NCBI GenBank assembly: GCA_029204045.2
Contig: CM055074.1
Coordinates: 17,907,164-17,971,163 of the forward strand
Length of the DNA: 64,000 bases
DNA from: Tillandsia leiboldiana
Taxonomy: Eukaryota; Streptophyta; Magnoliopsida; Poales; Bromeliaceae
Reading direction: 5' to 3'
Position numbers and translations under genes: made by a program. This document shows, in pieces, positions 54,039 through 64,000 of this stretch. Within the stretch, counting starts at the first letter, position 1. Each line of letters opens with the position of its first letter. The notes below the pieces were generated by a model that did not search any database, was not told the DNA's origin, and was given only the letters and a program-made list of their open reading frames with translations.

Positions 54039-56217
54039 TCGTTCTACGATTAAATGTTGTGTAGTTTATGTAGACTATTTTTCTTTCTTTTGGCCGACCC
54101 GTCAACCATCCTTGAGAGGTAAATGGTATATTTTCTTATTGGTTGATGATTTCTCTCGGTATTCTTGGGTAGCATTTTTAAAAGAGAAAGCTGATACTTT
54201 TGATTCTTTTCACGAGATTTGCCATCGTATTATGATTGAAAAGAATGAAAAGATCATTCGTGTTAGAAGTGATAGAGGTGGAGAATTCGTTAACTCTAAA
54301 TTCATTGACTTTTGCACTTCAAACGGTATTAAGCATGAATTCTCAGCACCCTATACACCTCAACAGAATGGTGTTGTCGAGCGCAAAAACAGGGTTGTTC
54401 AAGAGATGGCACGTGTTATGCTTTACAGCCGGAATTTACCGCTACATTTTTGGGCTGAAGCTGTGAACACTGCAATCTATGTAATTAATCGAGTTTATTT
54501 GCGCCCGGGAACGTTAAATACACCATATGAACTATGGTGTGGTAGAAAACCCAACATCAAATATTTTCGCATCTTCGGGAGTCGGTGTTACATTTTACGT
54601 GACCGTGAAAATCTTGGAAAGTTTGACTCTCGAAGTGACGAAGGGATTTTCTTGGGGTATTCTACAAATAGTAGAGCATATCGAGTATTTAACTTGGAAT
54701 CTAAAACGATCGTAGAATCTATAAATGTTAAAGTAGATGATGCTTTTCACTTTGCATCTGAAAAATCTACCCTCGATATCTCTCTAGATGATGATACACC
54801 TGCCATTGCATCTTCTCATGATAATACTTCCAATATTAATGATGCATCTAATGGTTCTTCAAGTTTATCTGATGTGCAGGAATCGTCTCATGTACCTTCG
54901 AGCACTCCGTTACCTCAAACTTTACGCATCTCCAAGGATCATCCTGAATCAAACATCATTGGAGACCCACAAGAAGGAGTTAGAACTCGGAGGCAGTTGG
55001 TTTGTGGATTCGCTTGCTACGTATCTTTGATCGAACCAAAGAATATAGATGAAGCTCTTCAGGATGACTACTGGATTAAAGCAATGCAGGAAGAGCTCCA
55101 TCAATTTGAGCGAAACAAAGTCTGGAAATTAATGAAGCCTCCAAAGCAACACAATGTGATAGGTACCAAATGGATTTTCAAGAATAAGAAAAATGAGGAT
55201 GGTACTATCATCAGGAACAAGGCACGGTTAGTTGCTCAAGGCTACTCTCAAGTAGAAGGTATAGACTTTGATGAAACTTTCGCCCCTGTAGCTAGACTCG
55301 AGTCCATTCGTATACTATTTGCTATTGCTTGTCATTTTAAAATCAAATTATTTCAAATGGACGTTAAGAGCGCGTTTCTAAATGGGTTTTTAAATGAGGA
55401 AGTTTATGTGGCTCAACCGAAAGGTTTTGTAGGCCATAAACAACCTAACCATATTTTTCGTTTGAAAAAGGCTCTTTACGGTCTGAAACAAGCACCGCGA
55501 GCATGGTACGAAAGGTTGACAAAGCACCTTTTGGAGAAGGGCTATACTCGAGCGGGAGCTGACAGGACTCTCTTTGTGAAGCATTATCAAAACAATTTCA
55601 TTGTAGCACAAATCTATGTCGATGACATTGTATTTGGCGCAACAAGAGATAATGATGCTTCTAAATTCGCGGAGACCATGGAAAGCGAATTTGAGATGTC
55701 CATGATGGGCGAATTGACTTATTTTCTTGGATTGCAAATTAAACAAAATGATGAAGGTATTCACTTGTGTCAATCCAAGTATGCAATGGAGTTGGTTAAA
55801 AAGTTTGACTTAGAAAATTCGAAGGATTTTCCGACTCCAATGGGAACTAGCCACAAGGGACTTGGAAGTGAATCACATAGTGAGAATGTAGACGAGAAAC
55901 TGTATCGAAGTATGATTGGAAGTCTACTTTACCTCACGGCTAGTCGCTCGGATATATCCTTTAGTGTTGGGATTTGCGCGAGATATCAATCAGCACCAAA
56001 GGAGGTTCACCTGAAAGCGGTGAAAAGGATCATCCGGTACATCAAAGGATCAATTAATTTCGGAATTTGGTATCCTATGGGAACTAGTTTGGATATTGTT
56101 GGATACTCAGATGCCGATTGGGCAGGATCAGTGGATGATCGGAAAAGCACGAGTGGTGCATGCTCTATCTTGGCCATTGCCTTGTTGCATGGCACAGTAA
56201 AAAGCAGAATTGCATAG
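54016..56217 (+). pseudogene. pol: Integrase core, RT and partial RNase H of E3
   Basis: After a short filler-encoded start, homology begins at PTRQPSL in the integrase core. The frame keeps RSDRGGEF and GVVERKN, but the first catalytic Asp region (MDLMGP) is lost with the deletion. SH3-like tail, linker, RT with YVDDIVFG near 55615 and RNase H up to SVDDRKSTSG follow. A one-base deletion near 56163 ends the frame. Confidence 0.88.
54034..54095 (+). other. Deletion junction with filler DNA in E3 pol
   Basis: About 620 bp present in E1 (about 9405-10026: protease DSG and the integrase zinc-binding region) are replaced by ~57 bp of unrelated AT-rich sequence that contains the inverted repeat TAATCG-TTCTA-CGATTA. 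Filler with a small palindrome is typical of end-joining repair with local template switching. Confidence 0.75.
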
Positions 56218-56561
56218 CACTCTCGACTGCCGAAGCGGAATACATTTCAGCGGGTAGTTGTTCAACTCAACTCATTTGGATGAAAAGTGTGTTGAGCGAC
56301 TTCCGGATTTCAGCATCTTCGGTAACAATTCTTTGTGACAACACTAGTGCTATAAACATTTCCAAAAACCCTGTGTTGCACTCTAGAACAAAACACATTG
56401 AACTTAGATATCATTTTCTTAGAGAGCTAGTTGAATCAAATACTCTTCAACTTTCATATATTTCAACTGAAGATCAATTAGCTGACATTTTAACAAAACC
56501 TTTGGATCAAAAACGTTTTATTCATTTGCGTAAAGCAATTGGAATGCTTTCCTTGAAATAA
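56160..56561 (+). pseudogene. pol: RNase H C-terminal part of E3
   Basis: Continues RNase H in another frame: CDNTSAINISKNP, HSRTKHIELRYHFLRE, ending GMLSLK as in E1. Confidence 0.88.
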
Positions 56562-57495
56562 ACTTCTTTTTGAAACTTTTGCTTAGGTTAGGTTTTGTTT
56601 TTGTGTTTTTGTTCTTTATCTATGTTTATACATAGTACATTAATTGAGCATGTGTATTATTGACTTTACTTGCATCCTTTCATATAATTAGAAATTTATT
56701 ATGCTTTGGATATCATAATAATTCAGTTGATGCATTGATCATTTATTTAAATTAAACCATTTTTAATTGATCAAAGTCAATTTCTCTCTCAATGATCTCT
56801 TGGTATTATTTTTATCTTATTTGACTATTTAGTTGAGTATGAATTCGAGATCAATCCTTGGTTGAATACTTTATATCTTAAATTAATTGATAGCCAATTG
56901 AGGGGGAGTCAAAGAAAAGTAAAATGCTCAAAAGATGTGGAAAGAGTTACATCCCAATGAGGAGTGTGAAAACTACCACCACATGGAGGAAAGAGCTACC
57001 ACCTCGGTCGTCCGAGTACTGTGTGCAGCTACCACATGTATACCAAGCATGGGTTTGTAATTTTTGATTAAATAAAATGCATGATTGAAATACTTGACTC
57101 CATCAAATTTCAAGGTTGGTATAAGGTGGGTTTTTTTAATGAAAGATGCTCAAAGAGCCACTCTCTTCAACAGATTGACTAGATACATTATATAATTTAT
57201 TTGGGATTTCAAACATCTATTGATCTTGGTAATTCATTTTCTTTACCATTTTAATGATTTGATAAACGCCGTACTCATAAGATCATGATGGATGTGTTTG
57301 AACTTGATCAACTTTAAAAGTTTTAATTTCTGTAAATTGTCATGTCATTATTTGAATGTTATTGATAGATTTAACATAATTTATTTCTCTTGACATGAAA
57401 CGATGATTTTTGTTTAAAGTTGATGTGAATGCTTACATACTTTTTCTGGATTTTATGGATTTTTTCTAAATTTTTCTAAAGAAAAAGTTGCAGCT
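56562..57495 (+). other. Non-coding region between pol and the ORF3 unit of E3
   Basis: Purine tract GAGGGGGAGTC near 56900 and the conserved CTACCAC block at about 56925-57165. No ORF. Confidence 0.7.
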
Positions 57496-57607
57496 GATCC
57501 GGATCGGGATAAGTGATCCGGATCCCGAACGCAGGCTTCTTCCTGCGGCTAGCCGATCCGGATCGAAATCTCGATCCGATCCGGATCACGGCTAGGGTTT
57601 TAATAAG
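57496..57607 (+). promoter_or_regulatory. Internal palindrome array and TATA-like box ahead of ORF3 (E3)
   Basis: Four GATCCGGATC sites start at 57496, 57515, 57555 and 57578 (steps 19, 40, 23), then TTTTAATAAG at 57598. A CGCAGG/CCTGCG hairpin lies between the pairs. Confidence 0.65.
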
Positions 57608-57722
57608 AACGAAAGGGTTTTGATTTCTTTTACCCTAATCTTTTGTTCTCAAGTCTCTAGAGCTTATCTCTCTAGAATTCTTGCACCTTGGAGCTTTGCT
57701 AACCCAAGTTCTTCGAATCCAA

Positions 57723-58107
57723 GTAAGTTTTATTGATCAAAATGTCGTTTTTCACAGGTTTTCTCTTTTTTCTTCAAAACGTGATGAGATTTTTCTATCC
57801 TTTTCATTTGTGAATGGTTTTTGGTCAAATATCTTTTGAAATAAGAACTCTGGGTAGATTAGTTTTGATTATATGCTAGGTATTCTCCTGATTAACGAAT
57901 TTTTGGGCTTCGATTTCAAAAATTTCGGTTTTAGGGCATATAATGGGAATTTTCCAAAATCATGCAATTGATCTAGTTTTAAAATTCCTTTTTGCAAAAC
58001 TAATTTGATTCTTAGTCTCTCTACATGATTATGATTGTTTGGGTACAATTCTTCTAATTTTTGAAAATTAACAATATTTTCATGTGTTCTTGAGTTGGTC
58101 TTCACAG
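57723..58107 (+). other. Putative 5'-UTR intron upstream of ORF3 (E3)
   Basis: GTAAGTTTT donor and TCTTCACAG acceptor, 385 bp; ORF3 ATG 31 bp downstream at 58138. Confidence 0.6.
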
Positions 58108-58137
58108 GATTTCAATCTTCTTAAGGCACTTGGATCA

Positions 58138-59580
58138 ATGGGATTCTCATGGATCATCCTTTTGTTGGTCACTATGGTGCACACTCGGGCCACAAACAAA
58201 TTAAAGAGAGCTAAGAAAACACAACAAAAAGGTGAGTTTCTTCTGATCAGCGACACAGAAGTGGAAGCAGATTGTCAAGAAATAGATTGGACTGAATTGA
58301 CAGATGATGATGACTCATTGCCTGAACAAAAAGCTTCCGATGGATCAAAAGGAAAGGGACCCATGGACACAGGAAAAGCGCCTATGGCTAATCCAACCAT
58401 CTCTGTGAAAAGAAAACGAGTAACTAGACGCTTTGGACCACGACGAGACGCTAATATTAACACGCCGATAGTTCCTGACTCCCCGCCTCGCGTGGAAGGA
58501 GTGTTCGTCAGCATGGATCGCCTTCGAGCGTTTGAACGTCGTGAATGCATCGGTGAACGTCATGTCAACACTGAAGCTCTCCGAAATCACTCACAAGAGT
58601 TTGGAACCTTGATTGAGCAAGCTAATCTCATCCAAGTCTGCCGATTCCCCGAACTACTTGGGTATTGTTTGTATCGTGTAAGAACCTTTTACACGAATGC
58701 AAGACATCTTCAAGAAGATGAACATGGATCAATGCATTTCTATACAAATATCCAAGGGATGAAACTTAAAATCACTCCGCAGCTAATTGGCGAAGTCCTT
58801 GGAATGGAATCTAACACATCGGGGCTCAACTTTTTGAAAGGAAGAAGTTTGACGAATGCCTTGTGGCAAACAGTGATAGATAAAATTTGTTTGGAAGGAA
58901 CGAAATCAGCTGATGGTAAAAGTGTAAAATCCAAACATCTTTGACTGGAGTACCGATTTCTAAATTTCATCACGTGTTACAACATTCTACCTAACATGCA
59001 GACTAAGGTCGTGAGATGGGAGAGACTGCTGTTCTTATATCTCATAGGTCATCCCTCTGAGGCTGTAGGATTGAACATGAATATCCCCTACATAATTTGG
59101 AATAGAATGTCAAGATATATTGTGCATCCTCATCCTTCTGAGCGACTTCCGTTTCCTTTAATCATCATGAGGATCTTACAAAAGTTTGACATTGATATAA
59201 GCTCGACATCTTATCAACACTGTTGGGGGATGATAGATGAGTCAACGATTGTGAAGTCACTTCACAAATTACCACATGTTACTCCGACACCGTCCACTGG
59301 AAAGAAACCTTGTGTCGGCACCTCGGCCTCACCGTCTCAACAAGCACCTGGCGCGGATGATGACGCATCAGTAACTTCGATTTTCAAGCAACAACAGCGC
59401 CTATCTTTTGAGCAAGAGCGGATAACCATAGAACAAAGGCGAATGTCTGAAGAACTCGAGATCATAACGGCATCCCAAATTACATTGACCAAGAAAGTAA
59501 ATTCGATGAGGAAATTGATCAAGAACATGTTCGCTAAGATGGGATATAGTGCGTCTGAGGATTCAGACTCCGATAACTAA
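58138..59580 (+). pseudogene. Long third ORF of E3 with one in-frame TGA
   Basis: I take the ATG at 58138 (MGFSWIILLLVTMVHTR), the counterpart of the E1 and E2 starts; an upstream in-frame ATG lies inside the putative intron. Hydrophobic N-terminus, basic TNKLKRAKK, a KRKRVTRRF nuclear-signal-like stretch, then the conserved domain (RECIGERHVN, TPQLIGEVLGM, RFLNFITCYNILPN, ERLPFPLIIMRIL), a Ser/Pro linker, a coiled coil and an acidic DSDSDN tail. A TGA at 58942-58944 interrupts the domain with the same frame continuing, so it is a single nonsense change (or, less likely, readthrough). Function unknown; env-like position. Confidence 0.78.
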
Positions 59581-60332
59581 GTTGTGCTCTAACAATTTTT
59601 GTGCAGATTTGTGCAGGCTTTTACCTTTTTAGATTTTAGTTCAGTTTTTAGGACTTACTCTTAGTTCTAGTTCTTACATTTTCTTACATTTTTGAAATTT
59701 TTAACTCTCCTTAAATTTTTGTAATTGTGGCTTAGTTTGTGACAAAAAGGGGGAGAGAGTTTAGAGAGAACTTGAACAATGATGATGTGAAAACTGTGTG
59801 AATGTGTGAACATCAAGGTAAGTATCACTTCAACTTCAACTTTGGTTTTTTATCTCATCAAGGTAAGTATCACTTCAACTTTGGTTTTTTATCTTGTGAT
59901 TTGTTGCATGTTCCTACTAACTATTCGACTAACTATTTGGGCATGTAATATGACTAACAAGTTGATGTTGGACTAACACTTTGTGACATTTGGTTTTTGA
60001 ATGCATAGAAGATATGTTGGTTTTTGACTATGATTCTCTTACATATCTGAATCCTCAAATGTCATGATGATCAGATAAACTCTATCTCTGTACTTGGTTT
60101 TGTATGTTTCAATTCTTGAGGTATCTAACGATTCTTTTTGTCAAGAATGATTTCTGTGTGCAGAGAGTACAGATGTCTAAGTCTAGAGTCTGTTTTAGGA
60201 GTTTATCTCATGTTTTTAAATTTTTGGATCTCCATTGTAAATTTTTGTTGTATGGTGATAGCAACAAAAATATCTTTTTGAATTTTCTTTAGTGGATTTG
60301 TGTTTTGTCACGAAACCGCCAAAGGGGGAGAT
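59581..60332 (+). other. 3' non-coding region and polypurine tract of E3
   Basis: Purine tract AAAAAGGGGGAGAGAG near 59743-59758 after ORF3, a short tandem repeat of ATCAAGGTAAGTATCACTTC at about 59812 and 59857, and the LTR-adjacent tract AAAGGGGGAGA at 60321-60331. Confidence 0.7.
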
Positions 60333-61674
60333 TGTTACGGAATTTGAGTTGGCGTAATTTCGTGAAAGGTTCAAGTCTTGAAGATTGAAGGTGAAGAAGG
60401 TTGGATCATTTAACTCAATCTCAAGAAAGAAGAATTCAAAAGGATCAGGTATGTTTAACTAAAGATTTTTGGTGATCCGAATACTTCTTGTAGTGTAGAA
60501 ACACCTGGAAGAATTTTTCATTGCATAAAAATCAAAAACTGGACATGGGACATGTTCAGGATCCGGATTAGACATTCCAATCCGGATCCCGAAGGGTGTT
60601 CGTTCATACACTGGTTCAATCCGGATCGCAGCATCTCATGATCCGGATCCCGAACACTAGTTTTACCTTTTTACTTGCACGATCCGGATCAGGATTTGCA
60701 ATCCGGATCCCGAACGTTGATGTTTGGTGAAACTGTATGAACGATCCGGATCAGCCATTTCGATCCGGATCCCGAACTATTGTTTTTCTGGAAACCGTTT
60801 TTCTTGCTACTGCAATCCTGATCGCCGAAATCCGATCCGGATCGCCGTCCGTAAAATTTCCAGAAATGGTAGGTTTTTGATTCTTATCTCCTTCCTAGGG
60901 TTTCTAATCTATAAATAGACCCCATGTTTCTTTTTCTAGGGTTAAGGAAAATAGCCGTCATAATCAAATATCATTTTATACGGCCTAAAATCCACATATA
61001 GAGAAGAAAGAAAATCATTAGATATTACTCTATGTTTCTTCATCTATATTGATTAGTTTGATTCTAGGTTTTCATACTCACATCTTGAGTTGAATCAAAC
61101 TAATGAATACTTAGATGGTATTTCCTATCTATCTTTGATCTAAGTATTCGGCGGATCATCACCACCCAAAAACAACGATTTACCCCAAAATCGGCGCGTG
61201 GACTCGCGTGGCCTTGTGGATTCAAGGTGCAACCGCTCTCGTGGATTCGGAGCGAGGTACGTTCGTGGATTCAAAGCGTGCTACTGGGTGAAGACCGTGG
61301 ATTCGGTCAGACGTCGTGGACTCGACGTTGGACGCCGTGGATTCGGCGTTGGACGCAGATCGTGGATTCGAGACGCGTTGCGGAACGAGCGGAGAAGATC
61401 AACTAGGAGCGTATGGTAAAAGGTTGAGTCGTCTGTGAGTACGTTAAATCACCTTGTACGTGTTTCAATTCTAGTGGATTTCACCGTGTTATCAGTCCCG
61501 TGGTTTTTTACTCCGGTTTGGAGTTTTTCCACGTAAAAATCTTGCGTGTTCATTTATTTTTCCGCATTGGGTTTTATTGCGCAATGATTTTTTGAGTGTT
61601 TATTGTTTACACCTATTCACCCCCCTCTAGGTGTTTTTTCCCCTATTTAGATCTATATTACATATAACCCAACA
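60333..61674 (+). repeat. 3' LTR of E3
   Basis: 1342 bp, same length as the 5' LTR. TATA at 60910-60917 and hairpin array at about 61192-61375. Confidence 0.93.
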
Positions 61675-61679
61675 AAATC
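61675..61679. repeat. Target site duplication of E3, right (AAATC)
   Basis: Matches 50641-50645. Confidence 0.88.
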
Positions 61680-64000
61680 CCTTTGGAAAAGCCCCTAATT
61701 AAGCTTGGAAATGCTAGCAAGTTTATGTTAGCAGTTTTGGACAGCATTGTGATATTTGTGGTGTTTGAATGTTAAGGGAAATTAATGGTGGATTTTGAGG
61801 ACTTGAAGATGTTTGTATGGAGCTGGAAATCTTTGTTTTACTGCTAGGAACTTCATCTTGAGGTATTTGGGACTGCACCTACATTTTCTTTAACTTAATT
61901 TCAATTGCTGAAATTCTGGAATTTGATTGCACGGTGTGCATTGTTTCAGTGATTGTGCCCAATCCGTGAGGTGGATTTGGATGATTTTCATGGCATCGGA
62001 CTTCTGAGAGGATAAGGATTACTCACGCCAAAATTCAGCCAGATCGGGCATCGGATCGTCCAGTTTCAGGTGGGTGGCCTTGTCTCCAAGTTTTATGGAC
62101 TGAACAGTAATTCTACTGATGTAGGATCATGCATGTTAGAGTATTTCTTGTGTAGCATGCTAGATTGTAGGAATTGTTATTTCCTCTATTATCTGAGGTT
62201 CTTGTGACCTCCTTGCTCTCTATCATCTGTTAATGATAGTTATCTTGGAACTTGACCTAGCACCCTCGTCATATGTTGCATGTGTAACCAGACCAGTAGA
62301 AAACCCTCACTTGGGCTAGGGTTATTTATGTTTAGACATCCACACTTTATATTTCATTCCTGGACTTAGTATTATCCTCGCCCGGGTAGTGGTCCGAGCG
62401 GTCGGGACTTCTTTTTAGTGTGGGATGCATTTGCACTCGTGCTTGGGAGCAGGGTGGAGTCTGGTAGATGTAGTGGATCGCTTGTCTGTACCGGGAACCG
62501 TTTGGGGGTAAACGGTGGTCCCGGGAGGTCTTGTTTTTCCCTGTTTGGGTTGTCGCCACTGTGTTAGCGGCAGTAGTTTACTAGTGTTAGCCGGACCTAG
62601 AACCCAGAACCCTTTTCGACATACACATGATTTTAGTCTACCAATGTTTTCTTCCAAGCATCGAAGGGCCGCTGGAGTCTGTTCTTGTTTGATTGGACAA
62701 AGGCATCAGCCCTTCGGGGTTTGGGTAAAACACTTGTTTCTAACTGTTTTTCTAAAAAGAACTAAAAATCATTAAAAATGGATTTCTTCTCAAACAAGAT
62801 AGCTTTTCAAAAAGGGTACTACTTTTAATCCTCACCCTGTGTGGGTTGAGTGAAAATGGTTTTCAATAACAAATGGCACCTTTTTCCTGTAAATCTCACA
62901 ACTCGAAAGGATTCGAGTGGTCTGGGTTCTAGGGGCCGTTCCTTTGTCGGGACGGAAGCCACGGGGGCCGAGCCTGGAACCTGTTCTTGTTTGATAGGGT
63001 TGTAGGTGTAGGTCTCCCGGGACTTTCGGGCCCTGTTGGTGTCTTCTGCGTGTTGTACCGTGATTATTGTGTTCCCGAACTATAAGGTGGTCGGGAACTT
63101 CGATAGGCGGAGCCTAGAGTCTGTTCTTGTTTGATAGGGTTCTTAGCACCGGTCTATTGGGTTTCCGCACCCTTATGGTGTCGGTCTTTCCTGTGAGTTT
63201 AGTGTTCTGTTGTGGGAGCCGTCTTGTGGACGGTGGTCCTGGCTGTGGAGTATCTCCAGCCAGTGTGTTTGTGCTGTGAGCGGTTGGTGAGGCTAGTGTC
63301 TCGTGTTTCGTGTGAGCTGATCAGCTGAGTCGTCGAGAGTGCTCCGACTGTTGTGCGAGATGTTTGAGGATTGAGTCTTTCCGTTCAGTGCATGAGCGTG
63401 GATTTTGACTATAGCCTGCAGTGCCACTTGAGCTCGACAGAGTGCGCGGATACCCTTGTCCTCGTTGGGGTCGCTCCCCTCGAGTGCCACGTCCGAAGTG
63501 GGTTTGCACTTTGGTATCGCGACTTGTCGACGCCGTCCCTCTGACTGGGCCAGTTAGTGGCAGTTACGGACGCAGTCCCTCTGGCTGGGCCAGTTAGTGG
63601 CAGTCACGGACGCCCTACGTAAGTCCGGTCCTCCGTGGATGTAACGGCAGTAGGTAGGCGCAGGTTTGACTGGACCCTATGCGGCAGTCAGTGTAGATTG
63701 GGTGACTGTACTGTGTGTGTTAGTAGATGCATCATGCTTCCATCTGTTTCATTTTCTTGAGCATCTAGATAGAGGCATAGTAGCTGTAGAGTTACTTTTC
63801 CAGCCCCTTTCATTTCAGTATTACTTTGTTACTTTATGCCTCTAGTAGACTTAGTGGGCATACCGTTGGGCTTGTTGACGGCACCCACTGAGAACTACTG
63901 TGGGAAGTAGTTCTCACACCCGTCGTGGTGTTTTTTCCCAGGGACTTCTTCTCCTGTTCCTGTTGCTCCAGTTGCTGTTTCTTCTGACCGAGGCGAGGCA
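61680..64000 (+). mobile_element. TL2 LTR, right part, running off the window
   Basis: Continues the LTR interrupted at 50645 and parallels 41472-43760 of the solo LTR. Includes the TTCTTGTTTGAT hairpins (62660-63165), the tandem repeat (63533-63612) and the U5 hairpin (63889-63916). No coding sequence is convincing. Confidence 0.8.

Larger units (their letters stand above)
50646..61674 (+). mobile_element. SIRE-like Ty1/copia retrotransposon E3 with internal deletion
   Basis: 11.0 kb, two 1342-bp LTRs, primer site, gag, RT, RNase H, long ORF3 and a perfect 5-bp TSD. It lacks the protease and the first part of integrase, has frameshifts in gag-pol and a nonsense codon in ORF3, so it cannot be autonomous. 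Inserted into a TL2 LTR. Confidence 0.93.

Noticed and set aside
58942..58944. Programmed stop-codon readthrough in E3 ORF3
   Set aside because: The E2 homologue has no stop at this position and no downstream readthrough context is evident; a simple nonsense mutation is more economical.

Overview
This window is a stack of nested plant LTR retrotransposons with no recognisable host gene. The identifiable coding sequence is Ty1/copia gag-pol and an extra third ORF in the position where SIRE/Maximus-type elements carry an env-like gene. Initiator-Met tRNA primer sites, TG...CA LTR ends, 5-bp target duplications and LTRs of 1.3 to 4.1 kb point to repeat-rich heterochromatin of a flowering plant. 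I cannot name the species.

Names used here: E0 (minus), E1 (plus, present twice as E1a and E1b), E2 (minus) and E3 (plus) are SIRE-like copia elements. TL1 to TL4 are long-LTR families seen only as LTRs (probably Ty3/gypsy, unproven).

Layout: 1-64 leader/PBS and 65-3240 LTR of a minus TL1 element; 3241-3963 TL4 LTR fragment; 3964-6010 E0 fragment; 6011-16906 complete E1a (TSD TATAT); 16912-16982 E0 remnant; 16983-21220 3' part of E2; 21221-21320 N gap; 21321-39622 the same ~18.3 kb again (TL1 end, TL4, E0, E1b at 24392-35301, E2); 39909-44055 a TL2 solo LTR (TSD TGTAA) inside E2; 44061-46347 more E2 (RT/RNase H); 46348-48133 two TL3 LTR ends; 48134-49111 a second TL1 LTR start; 49112-50645 and 61680-64000 a TL2 LTR split by E3 at 50646-61674 (TSD AAATC).

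The 18.3-kb repeat abuts both sides of a 100-N gap. Its copies differ mainly by one-base indels that become denser toward the gap on each side. It is most likely an unmerged contig overlap, so E1a and E1b are probably one locus and most of their frameshifts complement one another.

The most interesting biology is regulatory. (1) SIRE-like elements carry arrays of 10-bp palindromes with a CCGG core (NNNCCGGNNN), set as pairs ~20 bp apart with ~40 bp between pairs, in the LTR U3. The same array with the same phasing recurs inside the element ahead of ORF3, followed by a TATA-like box and an intron with GTAAGT/CACAG borders, so ORF3 looks like a separate spliced transcription unit. The palindrome arms change together between subfamilies. 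(2) The LTR leader encodes about eight tandem mini-hairpins with a constant TGGATT/TGGACT loop and stems that change compensatorily. (3) TL1 LTRs carry repeated CCAAT-N9-CCACG modules upstream of the TATA box, identical to the canonical ER-stress response element.
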